Shown here: positions 7,977 through 16,052 of the stretch, piece by piece
How positions within the stretch are numbered: the first letter of the stretch is position 1
Layout: every line of letters begins with the position of its first letter
DNA from: CBDIHP01 sp965279195
Lineage (GTDB): Bacteria; Planctomycetota; Planctomycetia; Isosphaerales; Isosphaeraceae
NCBI GenBank assembly: GCA_965279195.1
Contig: CBDIHP010000045.1
Coordinates: forward strand, 1-64,000
Direction of reading: 5' to 3'
Length of the DNA stretch: 64,000 bases
Position numbers and translations under genes: made by a program
Notes under the pieces: generated by a model
Seen by the model: the letters and a program-made list of their open reading frames with translations, nothing else
Database searches by the model: none
Told to the model about the DNA's origin: nothing

Positions 7977-9221
7977 ATGCTGATCGCGATCGTGCTCGGG
8001 CTCGGGCTGGCCGTGGGGGGACAAGGGCAAGGGAAGGGCCTCACGCCGAAGGCCAAGCCCGCCGGCAAGGCGACGCGCGAGACGCCGAAGGCGACCGGCG
8101 TCGCCGACAAGGTGACCCTCCGAGACGGCAACGAGCTGCTCGGCTCGATCCGCGAGATCGTACCGAGGGGCCCGGTCGTGATGGTCCTGAGGCGAGACTG
8201 GGCCAGAGTCCACGCCCCGTCATGGTACGAGAAGTGGCACAAGCAGGAGAAGCCGCTGATCGAGAAGGCCGCGAAGGTCCGGATCGAGCGTCTCAAGGCC
8301 TGGAAGGACCAGCGGCAGATCTCCCCCGAGGCCGGCGACCGGATCCTCTCCTGGATCGACCGCGAACTCGATTCGCTCAAGACGCCGGATGTCGCGAAGG
8401 ATTCGGTGCTGATCCTGGCGAAGATCCCCCGGAACGAGATCAAGGCGATGACCCGCCAGCCTCGCGTGGGATCCGTCCTCCTTCAGCATGGGTGGACCGC
8501 CTCACTCCGCGAGCCCGAGGGGATGAGCCCGGATTCCCTCACCAACGCCCTCGAAGGCAAGGGGTTCCTCGTCGAGAAGGACCGGCCGGCGTCGATCGAC
8601 CACTTACTGCCGCTGACCGTCGAGGCCGAAACCCAGTGGCTGCTGAGGCGTGCGGCGACGGAAGTGGCGTCGGACACGGGGAATCGGTTGCTCCGCTATC
8701 AGGATTCGATCATGCCCGAGCCCGCACCCGGCGAGGCCCCGCCGGCCGGGGCGGGGATCTCCGCCGCCGTCGGTGCGATCAAGGAGCTGCTCGGCGAGCC
8801 CTCGCGCGACCCGGTGCCGGATGCCCTCCGGAACCTGACGAAGAAGGGCAAGACGGGGGCCATCATCACCAAACTCACCATCGCGCCCGACCTCGACTCG
8901 ATCCAGGTCGAGCGGACCTTGTGGGTCCGAGCGGCGGGCGACACCTGGATGCGGGCGGCGGCCCGAAGCTCGACCGTCCGCCCGGGGGACGTGCCGGCCC
9001 AGGCGGGTCAGAATCTGGCGGCGGACCCGCAGATCTCGGTGGCGTTCAGCGCGGTCGAAACCCTCGGGCTGGGGCAGGTCTCCGAGGAGATGAAGCAGAA
9101 GGCGCTCAATGCCGGGGCCGCGACGAAGATGGCGCTGGGCCAGGCCAGGACCGCGATGGATGAACTGCTCCGGCCCCTGGCCCTGCCCGTCACCGAGCCG
9201 CCCTCGGCGGCGAAACCGTGA
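7977..9221 (+). CDS. Secreted hypothetical protein
   Basis: A 414-residue protein starting at 7977 with GGAGG six bases upstream. A hydrophobic N-terminus (MLIAIVLGLGLAVGG) suggests a signal peptide or anchor, followed by a basic linker (KGLTPKAKPAGKATRETPK). The first folded part (VTLRDGNELLGSIREI) resembles the LRDG-x-x-L-x-G beta module common in planctomycete exported proteins. The middle is charged and helical (WYEKWHKQEKPLIEKAAK), and the C-terminal 200 residues look globular without a known signature. It is transcribed divergently from the selenoprotein gene over a 122-base gap that contains a -10-like TAGAAT (7924-7929). Function unknown. Confidence 0.75.
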   Translation: MLIAIVLGLGLAVGGQGQGKGLTPKAKPAGKATRETPKATGVADKVTLRDGNELLGSIREIVPRGPVVMVLRRDWARVHAPSWYEKWHKQEKPLIEKAAKVRIERLKAWKDQRQISPEAGDRILSWIDRELDSLKTPDVAKDSVLILAKIPRNEIKAMTRQPRVGSVLLQHGWTASLREPEGMSPDSLTNALEGKGFLVEKDRPASIDHLLPLTVEAETQWLLRRAATEVASDTGNRLLRYQDSIMPEPAPGEAPPAGAGISAAVGAIKELLGEPSRDPVPDALRNLTKKGKTGAIITKLTIAPDLDSIQVERTLWVRAAGDTWMRAAARSSTVRPGDVPAQAGQNLAADPQISVAFSAVETLGLGQVSEEMKQKALNAGAATKMALGQARTAMDELLRPLALPVTEPPSAAKP

Positions 9222-9234
9222 CCACTCCGGCCGG

Positions 9235-9264
9235 GATCATGTGTTAGACTTTGCCGATCATGTG
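9235..9264 (+). promoter_or_regulatory. Direct repeats upstream of fabI
   Basis: The nonamer gatcatgtg occurs at 9235-9243 and again at 9256-9264, two helical turns apart. A -10-like TAGACT (9245-9250) lies between the copies. It is in the 226-base space before fabI and could be an operator and promoter, but no good -35 is visible. Confidence 0.25.
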
Positions 9265-9447
9265 GCGCGTCGCGGTGCTCGAAGGGGTACGGGCCCCGAG
9301 GTTGCGATTGAGCCGCCGCACCCGCCAGGATATTCTCCAAGATCGGAGCGTCCCCCGGGGCGGCCCTCGCGAGGCGACCCCGGGCCTGTCCACGTCGCCG
9401 CATTGGATGTGTCGCGAGCCGCGACGCATCCCGGAAAGGTTCCGTCC

Positions 9448-10242
9448 ATGGGTCTGTTCAGCGGGAAGAAGGGGCTGGTCCTCGGGGTCGCCAACGACTT
9501 CAGCATTGCCTGGAAGATCAGCGAGCAGCTCCACGCCGAGGGCGCGGAGATCGGCTTCACCCACCTCCCCGGCGACAAGATGGAACGCCGAGTCCGCAAG
9601 GTGGCCGAGCCGATCGGTGCCAAACTCATCACCCCCTGCGACGTCGGCAACGACGAGGACGTGGCCCGGGTGTTCAAGGAAGCGGGCGAAGTCTACGGCT
9701 CGCTCGACTTCGTCCTGCACTCGATTGCCTTCGCGCCCCGCGACGACATCAAGTGCAACTTCGTGAATTGCACCCGCGAGGGCTTCAAGCTCGCGATGGA
9801 CATCAGCGTGTACTCGCTGGCGTGCGTGGCGCGGAATGCGGCCCTCTACATGCCCAATGGCGGCTCGATCGCCACCCTGACCTATCTCGGCGGCGAGAAG
9901 GTCGTGGCGGGCTACAACATGATGGGCGTCTGCAAGGCGGCCCTCGACGCCGCGGTCAAGTATCTCGCCTACGACCTCGGCCCCAAGAACATACGGGTGA
10001 ATGCGGTCTCGGCCGGCCCCGTGAAGACCCTCGCGGCCTCGGCCGTCGGCGAGGCCGACAAGCTGGCCTTGCTCTACGAGAAGGTCTCCCCGCTCCAGCG
10101 GAACATCACGCCCGAAGAGGTCGGCAAGACCGGGATGTTCATCCTCTCGGACCTCGCCTCGGGCATCACCGGCGAGATCCTCCACGTCGACGCCGGTTAC
10201 AACGCCATGGGCTCGCCGGGGAAGGCGTTCGAGTCGGAGTGA
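9448..10242 (+). CDS. fabI: Enoyl-[acyl-carrier-protein] reductase (NADH)
   Basis: FabI reduces trans-2-enoyl-ACP in the last step of each fatty-acid elongation cycle. The 264-residue protein is an atypical short-chain dehydrogenase. The N-terminal nucleotide loop GVANDFSIAWKI fits the FabI form G-x5-S-x-A-x-x-I. HSIAFAP follows at about residue 92, and the catalytic Tyr-x6-Lys lies in GYNMMGVCKAALDAA. The C-terminal part has ASGITGEILHVDAGY. The start at 9448 has GGAAAGG 8 bases upstream; the longer open frame upstream reads through noncoding sequence. It stands alone with its own spacer on each side. Triclosan-type inhibitors target this family. Confidence 0.96.
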   Translation: MGLFSGKKGLVLGVANDFSIAWKISEQLHAEGAEIGFTHLPGDKMERRVRKVAEPIGAKLITPCDVGNDEDVARVFKEAGEVYGSLDFVLHSIAFAPRDDIKCNFVNCTREGFKLAMDISVYSLACVARNAALYMPNGGSIATLTYLGGEKVVAGYNMMGVCKAALDAAVKYLAYDLGPKNIRVNAVSAGPVKTLAASAVGEADKLALLYEKVSPLQRNITPEEVGKTGMFILSDLASGITGEILHVDAGYNAMGSPGKAFESE

Positions 10243-10340
10243 CCAGCCGTGGGGTGGGGTGCGGGCCATTTTCGGCCAACCCCACAGGTCCTCCGCCCGG
10301 GCCAGGGAGCCGGTACCCAAAACGGCCGTCCGCCCGCCCC

Positions 10341-10576
10341 GCGCTGGGCGAGCCTCTCCCGATGCCGCCCAACAGAAGATCGAAGGGGACCACCGTACCG
10401 GATCTCCCGATCCTTCGGCATTCCGCCCAGGAGGCGGATCGGGAGATCCGTTTTCGCGGCGCGGCGGGGCATCCGGTCGGGCGGCATCGGGAGAGGCTCG
10501 CCCAGCGCCTCCGACCCAGCTAGGCGGTATGGCGAGTCGAAATCAGGGGCGGCATCGGCAGAGGCTCGCCCAACGC
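10341..10576. repeat. Multi-arm palindromic element C with an extra third arm
   Basis: A perfect 30-base inverted repeat (10341-10370 with 10479-10508) encloses a second perfect 15-base stem (10399-10413 with 10436-10450), itself closed by a small ccgcc/gcgg hairpin. A third copy of the outer arm, in the orientation of the right arm, lies at 10547-10576 with two mismatches. Two alternative pairings are therefore possible. The element fills most of the 382-base gap between fabI and the Nudix gene, which otherwise shows nothing but the Nudix gene's leader. Three near-identical arms suggest repeat duplication. Confidence 0.75.
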
Positions 10577-10624
10577 TCGACGCGGAATGGAATTGAGTTC
10601 AGGATCTTTGGAACTCCACGGCCG

Positions 10625-11071
10625 ATGAGCGAACAGACCCCAACCCGCGTCGGCATCGGCATCATCGGCCGGGGGGGCTCGTACCTGATCCGCCAGCGAC
10701 GGCCGGGGCAGGCGATGTCCGACCGCTGGGAGTTCCCCGGCGGTAAGTGCGAGTCGGGCGAGGTGCCCGAGCAGACGACCGCCCGCGAGTGCCTGGAGGA
10801 GGTCGGCCTGGAGGTCGCCGTCCAGGGCCTGCGGTTCCACCAGGTTTTCCATTACCCGCACGGGCTCGTCGAACTATTCTATTATGACTGCGTCACCGCC
10901 AGGCCCGATTCCGAGCCGACCGAGGAGACGGGCTTCCGCTGGGTCGAGGCCCAGGCGTTGCGGGATTATCACTTTCCCGACGCCAACGAGCAGGTGATCG
11001 AGGACCTGATCCGGGAGTCCGAGGCCCGGACAGGTGGCGGAACTGGAACCGGGTCAGGGGATCGCGATTGA
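10625..11071 (+). CDS. Nudix (MutT-like) hydrolase
   Basis: A 148-residue protein with a complete Nudix box, G-x5-E-x7-REUxEExGU, seen as GKCESGE...RECLEEVGL near residues 40-62. Preceding residues (SYLIRQRRPGQAMSDRWEFPGG) are typical of the MutT/8-oxo-dGTP diphosphatase group. That group cleans oxidised nucleotides from the pool, although substrate cannot be fixed by sequence alone. The C-terminal RWVEAQALRDYHFPDANEQVI also fits MutT. The gene starts at 10625 after element C, and its TGA overlaps the next ATG (TGATG), so the two are translationally coupled. Confidence 0.9.
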   Translation: MSEQTPTRVGIGIIGRGGSYLIRQRRPGQAMSDRWEFPGGKCESGEVPEQTTARECLEEVGLEVAVQGLRFHQVFHYPHGLVELFYYDCVTARPDSEPTEETGFRWVEAQALRDYHFPDANEQVIEDLIRESEARTGGGTGTGSGDRD

Positions 11072-11736
11072 TGAGCATCTCGCTTGAGATCGCCCTGACC
11101 GCCACGCCGCTCTCGCTGTACTTCTACGTCCTGGCGGGCCTCCAGAACGGCCGCCGGCCCCGGGTGCTCCCCGGACCGCTCGACTTCGCGCTTCTGGCCC
11201 TCGGGGTCGGCGGCCTGATCGCGTTCGGGCCGTTCGGGCAGGCGATCGTCGTCCGGCTGTTCGGGCCGGAGCCGACCGTCCTCGCCTGGACGATCTGGGT
11301 CGGCGTGCTGGTGCTCTGGGCCCTGGTGCTGGGCGGTTCAGCCTCGCGCCGGGTGGTGATCTACAACGTCGGGCCCGAATCCGTCGATGTCGCCGTCCCC
11401 GCCGCCCTGGCCGAGTTGGGCGGGAACTTCGTGCGTTCCGTCCACGGCTACGAGGACGCCGAGCGCCACCAGGGGGTACATGTGCAGGTCCACCCCGGCC
11501 TCCGCGCGGCGTCGGTCGAGACCTTCGGGCGTGACCCGGAGGCATTGATGCACGAACTCCGCCCGCATCTGAGGGCGAAACTCCGGGACATCCCCACGAC
11601 CTCGGCGGCCGTCTCGGGGGCGTTCTACGCGCTCTCGACCCTGACGATGCTCATCCCGCTGCTGGCCTTCCTCTGGGTGGACCCCCGTGCGGCCAATGCA
11701 TTGCGGGCGGTCTTCCAGAAGATGTGGCGGGGATGA
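11071..11736 (+). CDS. Membrane protein of unknown function
   Basis: A 221-residue protein with three likely N-terminal membrane helices (around residues 5-25, 36-62 and 68-88) and one near the C-terminus (YALSTLTMLIPLLAFLWV). Between them is a soluble domain of about 90 residues (VVIYNVGPESVDVAVPAALA, VHVQVHPGLRAASVETF). The ATG overlaps the Nudix stop, and a TTG just upstream is a less likely start. The soluble part would face one side of the membrane as an insert. No family is recognised. Confidence 0.72.
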   Translation: MSISLEIALTATPLSLYFYVLAGLQNGRRPRVLPGPLDFALLALGVGGLIAFGPFGQAIVVRLFGPEPTVLAWTIWVGVLVLWALVLGGSASRRVVIYNVGPESVDVAVPAALAELGGNFVRSVHGYEDAERHQGVHVQVHPGLRAASVETFGRDPEALMHELRPHLRAKLRDIPTTSAAVSGAFYALSTLTMLIPLLAFLWVDPRAANALRAVFQKMWRG

Positions 11737-11743
11737 GAGTCGG

Positions 11744-12205
11744 TCACTTCGCTTTCGTTGATGCGGCGGCCTTCGCGGTCGAGGTCGCCCCGGCGGTCTT
11801 CGCCGATTTGAACTCGTCGGCGCTCATTCGTTGGATCGTCCGGTTCAGGAGGAGCACGGCCCCGCCGGATTCGGGCACCTTCTTCACGTACGCCAGGACC
11901 TCCTCGGACGGGCTGCCACCGGGCTCTTCCTTGGTGTCGGGCAGGGCCGCGCCGAGCTGGACGACAACGTCGCCCTTGCTGATGAGTTCATACGCCCCGG
12001 GGGAGCTGCCCGAGGAACCCGCCAGGTCCTTGAGCGTCTTCGGCGGCTTGCCGTTGCTGAGCTGATACTCGCGGAGGAGTTCGCTGACCTGCTTGAGCTG
12101 GACCTCCTCGGCCTTCTCGGGGGAGAGGTTGGCCGGATCGCCGCCGCAGCCGAGGAGCAGGGCGGGGATCAGGACGGCGGCGAGCGAAGTCGATGTGCGG
12201 ACCAT
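11744..12205 (-). CDS. Lipoprotein of unknown function
   Basis: A 153-residue predicted lipoprotein: a short basic start, a hydrophobic stretch and the lipobox LLLGC with C20 as the lipidated residue. The mature part is small and hydrophilic (SELLREYQLSNGKPPKTLKDL) and ends in an Ala/Thr/Lys-rich tail. The segment on residue order and spacing (NGKPPKTLKDLA...YELISKGDVVVQLGA) resembles small planctomycete proteins encoded next to DUF1559 pseudopilins. It follows such a gene on the same strand with a 63-base gap, so they are probably cotranscribed. It converges with the plus-strand membrane-protein gene, with 7 bases between stops. Confidence 0.8.
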   Translation of the reverse strand: MVRTSTSLAAVLIPALLLGCGGDPANLSPEKAEEVQLKQVSELLREYQLSNGKPPKTLKDLAGSSGSSPGAYELISKGDVVVQLGAALPDTKEEPGGSPSEEVLAYVKKVPESGGAVLLLNRTIQRMSADEFKSAKTAGATSTAKAAASTKAK

Positions 12206-12268
12206 GTCAGACCGTCTCCGACGGCCGCCCGGCGCAGGCGATTGGCCGCGCCGGGGGCGATGGGGGGA

Positions 12269-13363
12269 TCAATACGAGTCGGCGCTGATGACCTCGCCGC
12301 CGGCACGGGTGCCGAGCGCGGCCCAGGTGGCGGCGGCGACCGAGTTCTTCACGAACCGGACCGAGCCGTCGGCGAACCCGACATTCACGCCGCCGGGGTG
12401 CGTGCTCCGGGCGGCGATGTGGGCACAGACGAAGTCGCTGCTGTTGGCGCAGTCATATGAGGTGGAATTCGGGGTCATCGTGTGATTGTAGAAGCCGGTC
12501 GGCGAGATGCCTCGGTAGTACTGCTGGCCGCGATACTTGAGCCGGGAGCCGGCGAGGCAGGTGGTGTTCGAGGCCACGGCCCCGGTGTCGAACGACGCGG
12601 CGGGGATGCCGAACACGTTGAGGTAGCTCGTGGGCGCGACCTCCTCGTTCAGGTTGTTCACGGCCGTCGAGCGGGTCGTCTCGGCGAACATCGACGTGTT
12701 GCTGGTGCCGTCGGTGACCGAGGCGATGGTGCACTTGCCGCTGACCTTCTGGTAGTCCGGGTTGTTCGAGCCGTTGAGCTGGGTGGGCTGGGCGTAGTCG
12801 AGCTGGACGCTGAAGACACCCGCGCGGGCGGCGTTGAGCTCGGTCTTGTTGGCGGCGTATCCACTGGGCGGGGCGCCCAGCTCGGGGCATCCGCTGGCGC
12901 CGATGCTGGCGAAGTAGTTCTGGTATCCGATCGCGCCGCCGAACCGCGACTGGCTCGGGTCGGACGGGCAGACGAAGGCGTTCACGAGCTGCGTGCCGGC
13001 CGTCCAGTTCGGGTCGTTGGCCTTGTTGTTGAAGATGCCGTTGAGGTTGAACGAGAAGTTGAACGTGCTGAGGAGGTTCGACCCTTCGAGATATCCGAGG
13101 ATCTGCACCTGAGGCGTCGCGCGGGGGTACAGGGGCACGGCGATCGTCGGGGTCGGCCCGTAACCCGGCGGGAAGTGATTATTCGTGGACTCGAAGTTAT
13201 GGGCCGCCAGTCCCATCTGCTTGAGGTTGTTGACGCACTGCGACCGCCGGGCGGCCTCGCGGGCCGACTGCACGGCGGGCAAGAGCAGGGCGATCAGGAC
13301 GGCGATGATGGCGATGACGACGAGCAATTCGATCAGGGTGAAGCCGCGACGACGACGGGCCAT
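12269..13363 (-). CDS. DUF1559 pseudopilin-like protein
   Basis: A 364-residue protein with an N-terminal type IV prepilin signature. The basic MARRRR leader is followed by G-FTLIELLVVIAIIAVLIAL, where cleavage by prepilin peptidase would fall before the F, then AREAARRSQCVNNLKQMGLA. The rest is a DUF1559 (SBP_bac_10) domain. The C-terminal signature HPGGVNVGFADGSVRFV is the H-x9-DG motif used to define planctomycete members. These proteins occur in dozens of copies per planctomycete genome; proposed roles are in type II secretion or pilus-like structures, and the job of this copy is unknown. GGAGG lies upstream of the ATG. Confidence 0.95.
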   Translation of the reverse strand: MARRRRGFTLIELLVVIAIIAVLIALLLPAVQSAREAARRSQCVNNLKQMGLAAHNFESTNNHFPPGYGPTPTIAVPLYPRATPQVQILGYLEGSNLLSTFNFSFNLNGIFNNKANDPNWTAGTQLVNAFVCPSDPSQSRFGGAIGYQNYFASIGASGCPELGAPPSGYAANKTELNAARAGVFSVQLDYAQPTQLNGSNNPDYQKVSGKCTIASVTDGTSNTSMFAETTRSTAVNNLNEEVAPTSYLNVFGIPAASFDTGAVASNTTCLAGSRLKYRGQQYYRGISPTGFYNHTMTPNSTSYDCANSSDFVCAHIAARSTHPGGVNVGFADGSVRFVKNSVAAATWAALGTRAGGEVISADSY

Positions 13364-13509
13364 GGGGCCTCCGGGTTCGGAAAATGGAGGAAGGAAACGA
13401 TGAGGGGCATGAGGAAGGCCGGCATTGTCGCCGATCGGGCTGTCGAATCAACACGATTGTTGAATGAAGTTTGGAAGTAGCCGACGCGTTTGATGTCCAT
13501 CAAACGAAG

Positions 13510-13546
13510 ACGCCCCCGCCCCAGTGCGTGACCGGGGCGGGGGCGT
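13510..13546 (-). terminator. Strong GC hairpin after the exported four-gene cluster
   Basis: A perfect 13-base stem (13510-13522 with 13534-13546) with an 11-base loop lies 28 bases past the stop at 13575. On the minus strand it is followed by CTTCGTTTGATG, a modest T-rich run. A separate 8-base palindrome (13488-13495 with 13498-13505) sits beside it. The rest of this 211-base gap is the upstream region of the DUF1559 gene. Confidence 0.7.
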
Positions 13547-13574
13547 CGGGTCGTGGCGGAGGGACCGGTCTCGA

Positions 13575-15932
13575 TCAGGACGGCCGGTTCGGCGAGGCGT
13601 TCATGGCCGACTTGCCGGCGTCGGCGGCCTGCTTCTCGGCGGCGAGGGCATCGATGTCGGTCTGGAGGGCCTGGAGCTTCTTGGCGAGGAGGTCGGCGGC
13701 CGCCTTCTTGTCGGCGACGGCCTTGTCGACCGCCCCCTTGGCGTTGTTGGCGTTGGTCAACTCGCCGGTCTTCGCCGTGACAGCGGCCGTGAGCGGCGGC
13801 AGCGCGGCCTTGGCGTCGGCGACGGTCTTGGCGATCGTCGCCTTCTCGGCCGCGAGCCTGGTCACGAGGGCCTGGGCCGGGGCGACCGCGGCGGTCTTGG
13901 CGGCCAGGGTCGCGGTCGCGGCTGCGAGGGTCTTCGGCGCCTGGACCCGGGCGGCGACCGCCCCTTCGAGGGCCATCTGGGCCTGCGCCTGGCGCTGGGC
14001 GATCGTCGCGAGGGCGGCGGTGAGCTCGACGGCCCGGAGGGTCTGCTGCGACACGGCTGTCGCGGCGGCGTCGGCGGCGACCTTGGTGTTCGCGGCCTTC
14101 ATCGCGTTGATCGCACCGGCGAGGGCCTGGTCGTGGGCGGCCTTGTCGGCCAGGGCCTTCTCCAGCGCCACCTTGAGGCCGGAGAGCGAGTCACTCGCCG
14201 CCTTCTCGGCGGCGACGGTCGCGGGGACGTCCTTCTCGGCGGCCGCCCTGGCGGCGGTGACGTCGGCCACGGCCTTGTTGGCGGCGGCGAGGGCGGCGGT
14301 CGCGGCCGTCTCCTCGGCGGCCTTGCCGGCGAGCGCCTTCTCGGCGGCGGCGATCTCGGCCGTCTTCTGGTTCGCGGCCTGCTGCGCGGCGGCGAGGGCC
14401 TGCTGGGCCTTGGCCGCGACCCCGGCCTTCGCGGCCGCGTCGGCGGTCAGGGCCTGGAGTTCCTTGCCGGCCTGCTCGACGGCGGCCTTGGCGGCGGGGA
14501 TGGCCTTGCGGTCCTGGTCCAGACGCTCGGCGACGTGGAGCGGGTTGGCGACGAGGTTCGCCAGGCGCTTGCCGTCCTTCGCGTCGAACACGCGAACCTC
14601 GCCGGTCCAGTCACCGGCGACGACGAGCTGGTCGTCGTGGCTGAAGACCGATCGGAGGGCCAGGTCGGCGAATCCTTCGTAGACGCGCTGCTGGCCGCCA
14701 TTCTGGTCCCAGAGCTTGGCGACCTTGTCGCGGCCGGCGGAGGTCAGGCGGCCGTCCTTCGCGAACCGGACCGACGCGACACCGCCGCCGTGGGCACCCC
14801 ACGACTTGATCTGGTTGCCGTTCTCCATCTCCCAGAGCTTGATCGTGGTGTCTTCCGATGCGGAGGCGAGGACGTTGGAATCGAGCCGCCAGGAGACGTC
14901 GGTCACCGGGCCGGCGTGGCCTCGGAGTTCGAAGAACTCGCGGCCGGTCTGGCCTTCCCACACGAAAAGGCCGTTGGAACGGTCGCCGGAGGCGAGGAGC
15001 ACGCCGTCGGGGCTGAATTCGAGGGCGGTGATCCAGTCGGTGTGCTTCTTCATCTCGAACTGGAGCTGTCCGTCGGCGGTCGAGTAGACCCGGACGATCC
15101 GGCCGGGGCCGCCGAGGGCGACCTGGCCGTGGTCGGGGCTGATGTCGGCGGCGAGGACGGAGTCGTACTCCTTGCCGATCTCGAAGACCCGCTTGCCGGT
15201 CTTGACGTCATAAACGACCGCCAGGCCGTTCTGGCCGCCTCGCCCGCCGCCGGCGAGCAGCAGCGAGCCGTTGCGGCTGAACTTGAGGCAGTGGATCGTG
15301 CCTTCGGGGAACGGGAAGACCGCGACCAGCCGGTTCTGGTCGGAGTGGTACAGCAGCACCTGCTTGTGCCCGGCGATCGCGACGAGCGGGGCCCAGGGGC
15401 TGGAGGCCATCGCGAGGATGGCGTTGGGCTTGGGGCTGACGACGACCGGGTCGGAGGAGACCTTCTCGGGCATCGCGGGGGGGCCGACGGGCTTGCCGAG
15501 CGAGTTGGGGTCGAGCTTGAACTCGAACTTGGGCTTCGCCTTGACGGCGACCTTGGCCCCGGCGGTCTCGGGGGCGCCCGCCTCGATCCACGCCTTGATG
15601 ACGTTCAGCTCGGCGTCGGGGATCTTGGGCGAGTTGGGCGGCATCTTCGGCTCTTCCTTGTGGGTGATCAGGTTCCACAAGTGGCTGCCGTCGAGGTCGC
15701 CGGGCTCGATCACCTTGCCCGAACCGCCACCCTGCATCGCGCCGGTGAACGATTCGAGGACGAGGCCGCCCTTGGCCTTGTCGGTGTTGTGGCAGGAGTT
15801 GCAGCGGCTCCGGAAGATATTCGAGACGTCCTCGAACGACGGGGCCTTGGTGTCCGCCGAGCGAGCCGGCAGAGCCGAAAGCGCGACGATCGCCGCGCCC
15901 GTCGCGAGGATCGCAGGGACTTTGCGGGTCAT
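13575..15932 (-). CDS. Exported heme-c / WD40 / coiled-coil protein
   Basis: The 785-residue protein has four parts. First is a signal peptide (cut after PARSA). Next is a planctomycete cytochrome-c-like domain with CNSCH near residues 44-48 and the distal KMPPNSPKIPDAELNVIKAWIEAGA. A WD40 propeller then spans roughly residues 180-480 (ITALEFSPDGVLLASGDRS, VTDVSWRLDSNVLASASEDT, TIKLWEMENG). Last is an alanine-rich coiled coil of about 270 residues to the end. It is the last gene of the DUF1501/PPC/DUF1549 cluster and is followed by a strong hairpin. It is presumably a periplasmic scaffold; heme attachment is predicted, activity is not known. Confidence 0.88.
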   Translation of the reverse strand: MTRKVPAILATGAAIVALSALPARSADTKAPSFEDVSNIFRSRCNSCHNTDKAKGGLVLESFTGAMQGGGSGKVIEPGDLDGSHLWNLITHKEEPKMPPNSPKIPDAELNVIKAWIEAGAPETAGAKVAVKAKPKFEFKLDPNSLGKPVGPPAMPEKVSSDPVVVSPKPNAILAMASSPWAPLVAIAGHKQVLLYHSDQNRLVAVFPFPEGTIHCLKFSRNGSLLLAGGGRGGQNGLAVVYDVKTGKRVFEIGKEYDSVLAADISPDHGQVALGGPGRIVRVYSTADGQLQFEMKKHTDWITALEFSPDGVLLASGDRSNGLFVWEGQTGREFFELRGHAGPVTDVSWRLDSNVLASASEDTTIKLWEMENGNQIKSWGAHGGGVASVRFAKDGRLTSAGRDKVAKLWDQNGGQQRVYEGFADLALRSVFSHDDQLVVAGDWTGEVRVFDAKDGKRLANLVANPLHVAERLDQDRKAIPAAKAAVEQAGKELQALTADAAAKAGVAAKAQQALAAAQQAANQKTAEIAAAEKALAGKAAEETAATAALAAANKAVADVTAARAAAEKDVPATVAAEKAASDSLSGLKVALEKALADKAAHDQALAGAINAMKAANTKVAADAAATAVSQQTLRAVELTAALATIAQRQAQAQMALEGAVAARVQAPKTLAAATATLAAKTAAVAPAQALVTRLAAEKATIAKTVADAKAALPPLTAAVTAKTGELTNANNAKGAVDKAVADKKAAADLLAKKLQALQTDIDALAAEKQAADAGKSAMNASPNRPS

Positions 15933-16052
15933 GGGGTGAACCTCAGGATTCCGGCGTGGGAGGCGGGATCTGGTGCGGGTGTGTGGGACGGTCGCGGGAA
16001 GTCTACCACCCGCCCGGCGGGTCGGCCGGACGGGCGGGACTGTCGAGCGGGA

